A stretch of 64,000 nt of DNA from DASVTR01 sp033855775. Its GTDB lineage: Bacteria > Acidobacteriota > Blastocatellia > Pyrinomonadales > Pyrinomonadaceae. Shown here piece by piece: positions 1 to 8,621 of this stretch. The stretch covers positions 1 to 64,000 of the forward strand of contig JAWVFT010000013.1 of NCBI GenBank assembly GCA_033855775.1, read 5' to 3'. The position numbers and the translations under genes were made by a program. Under the pieces are notes generated by a model. The model searched no databases. It was not told the DNA's origin and saw only the letters and a program-made list of their open reading frames with translations. The stretch's first letter is position 1. Each line of letters starts with the position of its first letter.

Positions 1-788
1 TCGAAGAGCAATTCGCCGGCGCGCAATCGGCCACGCGCTTGCAGCCGAAGGCGAGCGTCGCTTACACGCCGACAGACTCTTTCCCGGCGACCTTTTATTT
101 CAACTACGGGCGCGGCATCAACAGTCAGGACGCGCGCGGCGTCGTCCGCCAGCCAGACGCTCCGAAGATTGCGACCACAGACTTTTATCAACTCGGCCTT
201 TCACATCAACTGCGCCGCTTTTCTCTCAGCGCAGACCTCTTTCTCATAGACCGCTCCAACGAGCAGGTGTACATCCCGGACGATGGCCGCATAGAGTTTG
301 CGGGGCCGAGCCGCGCGGACGGATTTGAAGTCAAGGCTTCGGCTCAACTAACTCGCGCTCTCACGTTCAACGGCGGGCTGACGCGCGTGATGAATGCTTT
401 CTATCGCGGCACGTCTCCGCGCGTCTACGTTGACAGCGCGCCGCACCTGACGGCCAACGCCGGATTCACGCTCACGGATTTTCACGGCTTCACGGCCTCT
501 TTGCGTTATCGTCACACCGGCAATTATCGTCTCGACGGCGAAGACGCGCGCCTTCGCGCCGCCGGTCTGGACATGCTCGACTTAAGCTTGAGCAAGCGGC
601 TGCGGCCCTCGCTCGACTTCAATCTGTCCGTGGATAACCTGACCAACAAACGCTACTTTGAAACACAGAATTACTTCGAATCGCGCCTGCGCCCCAACTC
701 GCCCTCAAGCTTTCGCCTTCACGGGACGCCCGGCTATCCAATCGGCCTGACCGTCGGGCTGACCTATCGCTTGTTCAGGAAGGGCTGA
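1..788 (+). CDS. TonB-dependent receptor, C-terminal part (5' truncated by window edge)
   Basis: This is the 3' end of an outer-membrane TonB-dependent receptor, a 22-strand beta barrel that imports siderophores, cobalamin or other large ligands. The reading frame is open from base 3, so the start lies outside the window and about 261 residues remain. The visible part has alternating aromatic/polar strands, a TonB-receptor-like penultimate segment (SVDNLTNKRYFET) and a final strand ending GLTYRLFRKG. The plug domain and TonB box are not visible, so the substrate cannot be named. It is followed by a 174-base gap and a SnoaL-like gene that need not be related. Family assignment is firm; function is not. 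Confidence 0.85.
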   Translation, partial: EEQFAGAQSATRLQPKASVAYTPTDSFPATFYFNYGRGINSQDARGVVRQPDAPKIATTDFYQLGLSHQLRRFSLSADLFLIDRSNEQVYIPDDGRIEFAGPSRADGFEVKASAQLTRALTFNGGLTRVMNAFYRGTSPRVYVDSAPHLTANAGFTLTDFHGFTASLRYRHTGNYRLDGEDARLRAAGLDMLDLSLSKRLRPSLDFNLSVDNLTNKRYFETQNYFESRLRPNSPSSFRLHGTPGYPIGLTVGLTYRLFRKG

Positions 789-864
789 GCCGAAGCTTAA
801 AAGCTCGGCTGTCAAAAGCGCGGCTTTGAACTTATTCGTCGCTGCTAATCCGAGACGATTGACT

Positions 865-870
865 TATAAT
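865..870 (+). promoter_or_regulatory. Candidate -10 box (TATAAT) upstream of the SnoaL-like gene
   Basis: A perfect TATAAT lies 93 bases before the next ATG, in the gap after the receptor gene. I see no good -35 at 17 +/- 1 bases, so this is a weak call. Confidence 0.3.
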
Positions 871-962
871 CCGGCCCGACAGTTGTTGAAAAAGTTCGCG
901 GGGTTCCAATGGCAGACGGCTGCGCCGTGTGAGGCACACAATTCTGAAACGGAGGATGAGCC

Positions 963-1400
963 ATGTCGGATGAAAATGTCGCTTTGATGCATCGTTGGTT
1001 TGCAGAGGTCTGGAACAAGGGGCGCATGGAGGCTATCGCGGAGATGCTCGCGGCCAACGGCGTCGTGCATGGCCTCGGCGAAGCCGGCGTCGATGTCGTC
1101 GGCCCGGCGGCTTTCGTGCCTTTCTTCGAGAAGATGCGCGGAGCCTTCCCGCAGTTTGAAGTGACTATCGAAGACACCATCGCCGAGGGCGACAAGGTGG
1201 CCGCGCGTTGGACTGCGCGCGTCACGCACGAAGGCGAGCAACTCGGAGTCCCCGCGACGAACAGGCAAGTGACCGTGACGGGGATGTCAATCATCTACGT
1301 CAGTGACGGGCAAATCTCAGAGGCTTGGAACAACTGGGACATCCTCAGCCTGATGCAGCAGATTGGCGCGCTCAAGCCGACTGTGCAATTGCTCGATTAA
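963..1400 (+). CDS. SnoaL-like / NTF2-fold protein (ester cyclase family)
   Basis: A 145-residue single-domain protein of the SnoaL-like polyketide cyclase / NTF2 fold. The family has a cone-shaped alpha+beta barrel used for small hydrophobic substrates, and many members are uncharacterised. Typical features are the start with an ENVALMHRWFAEVWNKG helix, the central QFEVTIEDTIAEGDKVAARW strand pair and the C-terminal DGQISEAWNNWDILSLMQQIG. The ATG is preceded by a strong Shine-Dalgarno (CGGAGGA) about 7 bases upstream. Length is normal for the family. It appears monocistronic, so neither its substrate nor its pathway can be deduced. Confidence 0.85.
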   Translation: MSDENVALMHRWFAEVWNKGRMEAIAEMLAANGVVHGLGEAGVDVVGPAAFVPFFEKMRGAFPQFEVTIEDTIAEGDKVAARWTARVTHEGEQLGVPATNRQVTVTGMSIIYVSDGQISEAWNNWDILSLMQQIGALKPTVQLLD

Positions 1401-1780
1401 CGCGAGCCACTGTTCGATTAGCGCGAGCCACGCAGCCCTCAACCAGTCGCCGCGCACTACGGCGCAAGAGCTTTCTTCTCAAGCTTGATTTTCATCCGAC
1501 CTGCCCGCGCCTCAAGCACGAACGGCGCGGGCAGGCCAAGCCTCGCCGGTCGCGGTCAACGCGAACAATCAGGCGAAAGAGTGGCTCATAGTCTTAGCCC
1601 GCTCGCCCACGCTCGCTCCTTTATCTCGAATCATTGACTTGGGCCGCGCTGCTTTTAGTGTGGCTAACCACAGGCGCTTAAAGCGTGAGAGACGCAGCCG
1701 CCCGAGAGTCTTAGCCCGCCCTCGCCACTGTTCGCCTCCGCGTGGCGCGCTCCTACAGTCGCCGTCCATAATCCACGCTA
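1401..1780. other. Intergenic region, 380 bases, no supported gene
   Basis: No convincing coding sequence. Just after the preceding stop there are two near-identical copies of a 17-base unit (CGATTARCGCGAGCCAC). The rest is GC-rich sequence with short open frames on both strands that lack ribosome binding sites and recognisable protein features. Confidence 0.5.
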
Positions 1781-2707
1781 ATGTTACTGAGTCCCTTTCC
1801 AATACGTGCCTCTTCGCGGCTGTTAGTGGCGCTGGCAAGCGTCCTCCTAACGTTTGCGGCGTTGGCGTGGCGTCTTCATGGGTGGACGGCGCGCGTCATG
1901 GCTGGCGAAGAGGCACCCGCCTATCAAAGGCAGCGGGCGGAAGCGGGAACACGCGAACCCGCGAGCGAGACTTTGAAACAGATGGACGCGCGCGACGCGA
2001 GCGAGCGGCCTGTTGCCGTCAGTTGGAGCGACGCTGACCGCGACGGGATTCCAGATGTCGCGGAACTCGGTTCATTTAACGACCGCGAGAATTTTCGCCG
2101 CTGGTTTACGGCCATCGCGGAGATGCAGTTTTACAGCCTGAGCGATGAATGGAGCGCGGAGCAGCGTGATTGCGCGGGGCTGGCGCGCTTCAGTTGGCGC
2201 GAGGCTTTGCGGCGCCACGACCGCCAGTGGTTTCAGCGAATGGGGAGCGAGTATGAAGCCTTTGCGCCGGATGTCGCGGCCTACACTTTGGAGAGCAATC
2301 CGCTCGGCGAAAAGTTGTTTCGCGCTCGCGCGGGCGCGTTCAAGGAAGGCGACTTGGAGCGCGGCACCTTTTCCGAGTTTGCAGATGCGCGCAGCCTCAA
2401 GGAGTTTAACTGTCGCTTCATCAGCCGCGACCGAAGGCTCGCGGAACCGGGCGACCTCATCTTCTTCTTTCAACCCTGGACGCAGAAGCAGCCCTTTCAC
2501 GCGATGATATTTCTGGGCGCGGCGCGGACACAGGGCGAGGGCGCGCGCGATTGGGTGGTCTATCACACGGGCGCGTCGCGCGCGGACGCGGGCGTCGTCA
2601 AGAAAGTGCGGCTCGCCGTGCTTGACCATCACCCGGACAAACGCTGGCGGCCCATCAAAAGCAATCCAAACTTTCTAGGCTTCTACCGGCTCAATATTTT
2701 GGACTGA
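1781..2707 (+). CDS. DUF1175 (YfaT-like) secreted or membrane-anchored protein
   Basis: A 308-residue protein with one N-terminal hydrophobic segment (about residues 10-28) that would export or anchor it. It has an aspartate-rich, calcium-loop-like segment (SDADRDGIPDVAEL, about residues 82-95). The C-terminal half matches the DUF1175/YfaT family as I remember it; in E. coli yfaT neighbours the macroglobulin gene yfaS. The pattern QRDCAGL (Cys131), GDLIFFFQP, FHAMIFLG (His240) and VVYHTG (His262) resembles the Cys-His core of NlpC/P60 papain-fold hydrolases; this is my inference. It is the first gene of an operon, 43 bases before the macroglobulin gene. The ATG has only a weak Shine-Dalgarno. 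A role in envelope or murein processing is plausible but unproven. Confidence 0.75.
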   Translation: MLLSPFPIRASSRLLVALASVLLTFAALAWRLHGWTARVMAGEEAPAYQRQRAEAGTREPASETLKQMDARDASERPVAVSWSDADRDGIPDVAELGSFNDRENFRRWFTAIAEMQFYSLSDEWSAEQRDCAGLARFSWREALRRHDRQWFQRMGSEYEAFAPDVAAYTLESNPLGEKLFRARAGAFKEGDLERGTFSEFADARSLKEFNCRFISRDRRLAEPGDLIFFFQPWTQKQPFHAMIFLGAARTQGEGARDWVVYHTGASRADAGVVKKVRLAVLDHHPDKRWRPIKSNPNFLGFYRLNILD

Positions 2708-2750
2708 GCCGTTCACTCAATCACTCTCTCGAAAGGGAGGCACCAAGAGC

Positions 2751-5700
2751 GTGTTCCAAATTTACAGACGTTTGCCCCGCCGTCATCCATCGCCCCGGAC
2801 TTTGAAGCTGCTGGCCATCTATCTAGGCATCGCCGGAGCGGCCTTTGCCTTTAACGTCTATCGCCTCAGCGCCGCCGCGACCGCCACGGAGCCGCCCGCG
2901 CTATCCTACGCGCAGCAGAACGCCGCCGCGAAGCCCTTCTTTTCTCTGACCACCAACCGGATGTTCGGCACGGACGAGCGGGCGCGGCTGTCGGCCAGTT
3001 ATCAAGGCGTCAGCTATCTGGACTTTCGCGTCTATCGCGTCAAAGACCCGGCGCAGTTTTTCCAGCAGCTTGAGAATCCGCACCGCGTCGGCGAAGAAGA
3101 GAAGGACGAGGTAGACGGCGACTACGGAGCGCGCCCTTCCGTGTTAGCGCGAACGCGCTCGCTCAAGAATTGGATTTACGCGGGCATCAAAGATTACGTC
3201 CGCGACCAACTCAAGCGCGAGCATCGCCAGACCTTCAACCAGAAGTTTCGTGACGCCAGCGCAGAGCCGCGCCGCTCGCCGCTCAACGTGGCCGACTATG
3301 CGCGCGTCCCCTTGCTCAATCCGGGCCAGTTGGTCAGCAGTTGGCGAGAGAAGCTGACGCCGATGGGTGATGCGTCCGACCAGCGCACCGTCTCGCTCGG
3401 CCATCGTGAGCCGGGCGTCTATCTAGTCGAAGCTGTCAACGATGATTTGCGCGCTTACTGCGTCGCCATCGTCACGGACTTGACGATGGTTCTGAAGGCG
3501 ACGAACGACGGCGAGGCTCTCGTCTACGTCGTTGACCGCAAGACGGGAGAGCCGCGCGCCGGAGCCACCGTGCTCTTCAGCGAAGACCGTAAATCTCTGG
3601 CCGTCGGTCAGACCGGGCGCGACGGAATCTTCAAGGCGTCGGTCGAGCGCAAGCGCGCCGCGCCGCCTGCCGAAGGCGCTGAGGCGGGAACTGAAGACGA
3701 GAGCGGCGGCTCGTATCTCGTCATGGCGCGCGACGGCGACCACTTCGCCATCTCCGACTTAGACTCGTTCTACTTCAGCGACTATGAAGACGAAGGCGGC
3801 GATTCCGGCCTGACCGGCTACATCTACACAGACCGTCCCGTCTATCGTCCCGAACAGAAAGTTTATTTCAAGGGCATCTTGCGACGGCGGACGAAGGACG
3901 GCTACGAGTTGCCCGCGGAGAAAACGGTCAGCGTCACCATCGAGGATTACAACAACGGCAAGCTCATCGAGCAGAGTTTCCCGCTCTCCGCGCGCGGCAC
4001 GTTCAGCGGCGAGCTTGACCTGCCGGAAGAAGCTCCGCTCGGCGATTATCAAATCACGGCGCGCGTCGGTGCAGCGACCACGAGCCATTCTTTCTCCGTC
4101 GAAGAATATAAAAAGCCTGAGTACAAGGTGACGGTCAAGGGGCCGCAAGCGTTCGCGCGCGTGGGCGAGACTGTCAGGTTTTCGGTTGACGCGCGCTACT
4201 TCTTCGGCTCGCCCGTCGCCGACGCGGACGTGAAGTACTACATCACGCGCTCGCCTTATCATCATTACTGGTTCGGCGAAGCGGACGGCGCGGGCGACGA
4301 CGTTGACGATTCCGAGTTGGCCGACGACGTTGACGATGACGAGAATTTCTCTTACGACTCGGGCGGCAGCATCGCCGACGAAGGCGAAGGCCAGTTGGAC
4401 GCGAAAGGGCATCTGACGGTCGAGTTTGATGTGCCGGAGCCGGACGAGCAGGACGAATGGGACTATACCTACACGCTCGAAGCGCAGGTGACGGACGCCG
4501 CGCGCCGCGAGATGCACGCCAGCGCCGGCTTCACCGGAACGCGCGGTCGCTTCATCGCCGACGCGCAGCCCGAACGTTATCTCTACTATCAAGGCGATGC
4601 GGCGCGCATCAACGTCCGGGCCTCCGATTATCTGGGCCACGCGGTCGCGGCCAGAGTGACGCTCAAGTTTATCGAGCAGCGATGGGAGAAGATTGAGCAG
4701 GACAACGGCAGCGGCTACACCTACACAGACTATGTGCCGCGCGAGCGCGAACTCTCCGCCGTCGAAGTTGAAACGAACGCGAGCGGGCAAGCCGTCTACG
4801 ACTACGCGGTTCCTTCGTCCGGCTACATCTACATCAAGGCCATCCTCCACGACAACGGCGCGGAGATAGTCAATCGCGGCGGCTCGTTCTGGGCGCCCGC
4901 GCGCCGCATCGAGGGCAACGATTTTTCTTTTCGTTATGAGAATGAAAAGTCAATCAAGCTGATACCGGACAAGAAATCCTATCGCGCGGGCGAGACGGCT
5001 CATGTGCTGGCCGCGTTGCCGACCGAGGGCGCGCACTTGCTGGTCACGACCGAACTGATGAGCGTGATGAGCGCGCGACAGATTGACGCGCCCGGTCGCA
5101 CCGTGATGATTGACGTGCCAATCGAAGCGCGCTTCGCGCCGAACGTTTATCTCAACGTCGCCTACGTCAAAGACAACGACCTCTACAGCGAAGAGCAACT
5201 GCTCGCCGTGCCTGCGCGCGACAAGTATTTGGACGTTGAGATTATCCCCAACAAGCAGGAGTTTAAGCCGCGCGAGACTGCTTCCTACACCATCCTCGCG
5301 CGCAACGCGGACGGCTCTCCGGCGGCGAACGCCGAAGTCAGCCTCGGCGTCGTTGACGAAGCCATCTATAGCATCGCGCCGGAGAACGCGGGCAGCATTC
5401 GCCGCGAGTTTTACGGGCGCAGGTATAACGAAGTGCAGACGCGCCTCGCCGGAGCCTTCGCCTTCACGGGCTATTCCGGCGCGCAGTCCGTCAACCTGAC
5501 GCAGAACAAGCCTTCATATCAACTCGCCGATTTCAAGAACGACAGCGAAGTCGCCGAACCCATCGTGCGTCGTCTCTTCAAAGACACGGCCTTCTGGCAG
5601 CCCGACGTTTTGACGAACGAGCAGGGCAAGGCGATTGTCAAGGTCGAGCTACCGGATAATCTGACGACGTGGCGGGCGACGGCGCGGGCCGTGACCGCCG

Positions 5701-7673
5701 ACACGCGCGTTGGCTCCGCCGTGCAGAAAGTGGTGTCGCGCAAAGATGTCATCATGCGTCTGGCGATGCCGCGCTTTCTCACCGAAGGCGACACGGCGAT
5801 TATCTCCGGCGTCGTCCATAATTTTCTGAAGACTAAAAAGACGACGCGCATCAAGCTCGAAGTGACGGGCGCGCGGCTGCTCGATGCTGCGTTTGAAACG
5901 GTGACGATTCCGGCGGGCGGGCAGCATCGCGTCAACTGGCGCGTCGCCGCGACCGAGGCGGGCGAACTGCGCTTGCTCGCCAGGGCTTTGACCGACACTG
6001 AATCCGACGCCGTTGAGATGACGATGGAGATTGTGCCGCACGGCCTGCGTCAAACGATGGGCGGCACGACGACCATCTCGGACGACGAGGCCGACAAAAC
6101 CATCGCGCTCGACTTGCCCGCGCACCCCGACACGCAGGCGCGCAAGCTGCGCATCGAAGCTTCGCCTTCGGTCGCCGCCACGCTCTTCGGCGCGCTCGAT
6201 TACCTGACGGGTTTTCCCTACGGCTGCACAGAGCAAACCATGTCGCGCTTTCTGCCCGACGTGATTGTGGCGCAGACGCTTCAGGCGGTTCCGGCGGCAA
6301 AGATTCGCGCCACCAACGACCTCGACGAGAAAGTGAAACGCGGGCTTGACCGTCTCTATAGCTTCCAGCACGAGGACGGCGGTTGGGGCTGGTGGAAGAG
6401 CGATGCGACCGACGCTTTCATGACCGCTTACGTCGTTGACGGTCTGACGCTGGCCGCCCGCGCGGGCTACGCCGTTGACGAAGAACGCCTCGCGGCGGCG
6501 CGCGAAAGGTTGAAAACGATGCTCGACGACAACAGTAATCAGCCGGACGCCGAGACGCGCGCCTACATGAGCTACGCGCTCATCCAGAGCGGCGACACGG
6601 AGGCGAAGTACATCGAAGATTTCTACGCCAATCGCAACACGCTGCAATCTTACGGGCGCGCGCTGCTGGCCCTTGCTCTCAAAGAGCGCGGCGACGGCAG
6701 AGCGAACGAAGTCGCTGCCGAGATTGCAGCCGCCGCGAGCGTGAACGAATTTGAAGCCCACTGGGAGACGCGCTTCAAGACTCACTACGGCTACGAGCAA
6801 GCGATGGATATTGAGGCGACCGCTTTCTCGCTGAAAGCTCTGGCGCAGATTACGCCGCAGAGCGAATTGACGGCGAAGGCCGCGCGCTGGCTCGTCGGCA
6901 ATCGTCGCCACGGCTACTACTGGCTTTCGACCAGAGAGACGGCCTTCGCCATCTACGGCCTGACCGAATATCTCAAGGTCAGCCGCGAGCTTGACCCGGA
7001 CTACATGCTCGAAGTTTACGTCAACGACGAACAGGTCATCTCTCGTCGCGTCACCGCCGAAGACGCGCAAAGCGCGCAGACCTTCATCATCGAGCGAAAG
7101 GGTCGCGCCGTCGGCGCCGCTTCGCGCGTGCGCGTCGTCAAGCGCGGTCGCGGCGCGCTCTATCTCTCGACCACGCTCGAATATTTCACGGGCGATGAAG
7201 AGGTCGCGGCGCAAGGTTCGCCCGCTTTGAAACTGACGCGCGAATACCTGCGGCTGTTCGTGACGGAAACGGACGACGGCAAGCCGAGCTGGCGGCTTGA
7301 GCCGCTGGCGGGCGACGTGCGCTCCGGCGACTTAATCGTCTCAAGGCTGCGGCTGGCGGGCGCGCGTGCGCAGTACTTGATGATTGAAGACCCGATTCCG
7401 GCGGGCTGCGTGCAGGTCACGAGCGTTAGCGGCCTGAGCTTCAACTTCGGGACGGCGAATTGGAGCGACTGGTACAGCGCGCGAGAATTCCGCGACGCGC
7501 GGACGGTCTTCTTCATGGACAACTTCGACGGTGACGCGATGTTTCAGTATGCGATGCGTGTTGAAACTCCGGGCGTGTTCCGCGTCGCTCCGGCCCGCGT
7601 CGAACTGATGTACCAGCCAACCGTCCAAGCCAACACGGGCAACATGCGTCTGGGCATCCTTGACAGCAAATGA
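2751..7673 (+). CDS. Bacterial alpha-2-macroglobulin, thioester type
   Basis: A 1640-residue periplasmic protease-trap protein. An N-terminal hydrophobic segment (about residues 22-42) without a lipobox suggests a signal anchor rather than a lipoprotein. The order is MG-type beta domains, an acidic Asp/Glu-rich insert (about residues 510-550) in the region where a bait loop could sit, then the thioester domain. The thioester motif GCTEQ (Cys1159, Gln1162) is intact, followed by the alpha/alpha-toroid signature GGWGWWKSDATDAFMTAYV. The start is GTG with GGGAGG about 9 bases upstream. E. coli has a thioester lipoprotein paired with PbpC (YfhM) and a thioester-less one paired with YfaT (YfaS). 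This protein combines a YfaT-type neighbour with an intact thioester. Expected role: covalent capture of foreign proteases near the cell wall. Confidence 0.93.
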   Translation: MFQIYRRLPRRHPSPRTLKLLAIYLGIAGAAFAFNVYRLSAAATATEPPALSYAQQNAAAKPFFSLTTNRMFGTDERARLSASYQGVSYLDFRVYRVKDPAQFFQQLENPHRVGEEEKDEVDGDYGARPSVLARTRSLKNWIYAGIKDYVRDQLKREHRQTFNQKFRDASAEPRRSPLNVADYARVPLLNPGQLVSSWREKLTPMGDASDQRTVSLGHREPGVYLVEAVNDDLRAYCVAIVTDLTMVLKATNDGEALVYVVDRKTGEPRAGATVLFSEDRKSLAVGQTGRDGIFKASVERKRAAPPAEGAEAGTEDESGGSYLVMARDGDHFAISDLDSFYFSDYEDEGGDSGLTGYIYTDRPVYRPEQKVYFKGILRRRTKDGYELPAEKTVSVTIEDYNNGKLIEQSFPLSARGTFSGELDLPEEAPLGDYQITARVGAATTSHSFSVEEYKKPEYKVTVKGPQAFARVGETVRFSVDARYFFGSPVADADVKYYITRSPYHHYWFGEADGAGDDVDDSELADDVDDDENFSYDSGGSIADEGEGQLDAKGHLTVEFDVPEPDEQDEWDYTYTLEAQVTDAARREMHASAGFTGTRGRFIADAQPERYLYYQGDAARINVRASDYLGHAVAARVTLKFIEQRWEKIEQDNGSGYTYTDYVPRERELSAVEVETNASGQAVYDYAVPSSGYIYIKAILHDNGAEIVNRGGSFWAPARRIEGNDFSFRYENEKSIKLIPDKKSYRAGETAHVLAALPTEGAHLLVTTELMSVMSARQIDAPGRTVMIDVPIEARFAPNVYLNVAYVKDNDLYSEEQLLAVPARDKYLDVEIIPNKQEFKPRETASYTILARNADGSPAANAEVSLGVVDEAIYSIAPENAGSIRREFYGRRYNEVQTRLAGAFAFTGYSGAQSVNLTQNKPSYQLADFKNDSEVAEPIVRRLFKDTAFWQPDVLTNEQGKAIVKVELPDNLTTWRATARAVTADTRVGSAVQKVVSRKDVIMRLAMPRFLTEGDTAIISGVVHNFLKTKKTTRIKLEVTGARLLDAAFETVTIPAGGQHRVNWRVAATEAGELRLLARALTDTESDAVEMTMEIVPHGLRQTMGGTTTISDDEADKTIALDLPAHPDTQARKLRIEASPSVAATLFGALDYLTGFPYGCTEQTMSRFLPDVIVAQTLQAVPAAKIRATNDLDEKVKRGLDRLYSFQHEDGGWGWWKSDATDAFMTAYVVDGLTLAARAGYAVDEERLAAARERLKTMLDDNSNQPDAETRAYMSYALIQSGDTEAKYIEDFYANRNTLQSYGRALLALALKERGDGRANEVAAEIAAAASVNEFEAHWETRFKTHYGYEQAMDIEATAFSLKALAQITPQSELTAKAARWLVGNRRHGYYWLSTRETAFAIYGLTEYLKVSRELDPDYMLEVYVNDEQVISRRVTAEDAQSAQTFIIERKGRAVGAASRVRVVKRGRGALYLSTTLEYFTGDEEVAAQGSPALKLTREYLRLFVTETDDGKPSWRLEPLAGDVRSGDLIVSRLRLAGARAQYLMIEDPIPAGCVQVTSVSGLSFNFGTANWSDWYSAREFRDARTVFFMDNFDGDAMFQYAMRVETPGVFRVAPARVELMYQPTVQANTGNMRLGILDSK

Positions 7674-7755
7674 TTAATGACAGGCCGCGCGATTTTGGAG
7701 CGACGACGGCCATGCTTTTTTTAAGTGGCAACAGCGATGAGGGAGGAAACATTGT

Positions 7756-8586
7756 ATGAGAGTTGTGCAAACGATGCTTGAGGCGGCGCGCAGGCTCAAA
7801 GGGCAGTGGCGCATGATGATTGTGCTGGCGGCCATCTATGCTGCGCTGCTGGCGGCGCTCTTTTTCTTCGTCGCCACGACGGAGGCGAGCGCGTGGCAGA
7901 TTCTCCTGACGCTCTGCTTCGCCGCGCTCGCGCCCGCTCTCTTCTTTCTGCTGCAAGCGATGCTCGTCAACTATGCGCGCGGCGAGACGAAAGCGTTGCT
8001 CTTGCTCCGTCGTTCGTTCACGGATTCCTGCAAGCTTGCGTTGGCGAGCGTGCCGCTCGCGTTGGCCGTCCTGCTCTTGCTCTATCTCTTGAACAAGCTG
8101 CAACCCGCGTCGCATGTCTGGACGGCGCAGGCGACGCCGCCGGAGATGTGGCCGCCGCCGCGCCTCCGCGCGGACGCTGACGCAAACGCTTCGCTGCGAT
8201 GGCTCTTCGTGGCATGGACGACCTTGCGCTTTCTGCTCTGCTATGTCGCGCTGCCGCTCGTCGCGGTTCACTTGTGGAGCGCGGTCGCGCGCGATGGTTT
8301 GCTGCCCGCCATTAAGCGCGCGCGTCATCATCTGGCGCGGGCGTTCGCCCCCGAAGCTGTGCTGACCTACGCGGTCGGCCTGTTGCTCTTCGGCCTCATT
8401 CCCTACGCGCTCGTTTTCATGCGCACGCCCGCCGCCAGCCAAGCGGTCGAGTTCGGGCTCTTCATCGCGCGGCTCGCGCTGGTCTTCGTCTTCACGCTTT
8501 ACGGTTGGGCTGTGACGTTCGACGCGCTGGCAAGAGGCGGGACAGCGAACGCGGCAGCCGTGAACGACGGCGCGGCGACGAGTTGA
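7756..8586 (+). CDS. Polytopic membrane protein of unknown function in the macroglobulin operon
   Basis: A 276-residue protein with about six hydrophobic segments: near residues 20-40, 45-70, 90-112, 155-178, 205-228 and 235-258. There is a short Pro-rich, probably extracytoplasmic, segment (about residues 120-140). The ATG follows a good Shine-Dalgarno (GGAGGAAAC). I recognise no named family. It lies 82 bases after the macroglobulin gene and overlaps the usable reading frame of the next gene, so all are probably co-transcribed. It could help export or anchor its neighbours, but no residue pattern supports a specific activity. Confidence 0.75.
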   Translation: MRVVQTMLEAARRLKGQWRMMIVLAAIYAALLAALFFFVATTEASAWQILLTLCFAALAPALFFLLQAMLVNYARGETKALLLLRRSFTDSCKLALASVPLALAVLLLLYLLNKLQPASHVWTAQATPPEMWPPPRLRADADANASLRWLFVAWTTLRFLLCYVALPLVAVHLWSAVARDGLLPAIKRARHHLARAFAPEAVLTYAVGLLLFGLIPYALVFMRTPAASQAVEFGLFIARLALVFVFTLYGWAVTFDALARGGTANAAAVNDGAATS

Positions 8587-8621
8587 AGCGAGAGACGATT
8601 CGAGTCGAGGCGAGACGATTG

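Noticed and set aside
845..1294. Two overlapping minus-strand frames opposite the SnoaL-like gene
   Set aside because: Shadows of a gene that has a strong Shine-Dalgarno and clear family pattern.
5649..7214. 521-codon minus-strand open frame opposite the macroglobulin gene
   Set aside because: Antisense shadow of the thioester domain region, Arg/Val-rich and featureless.
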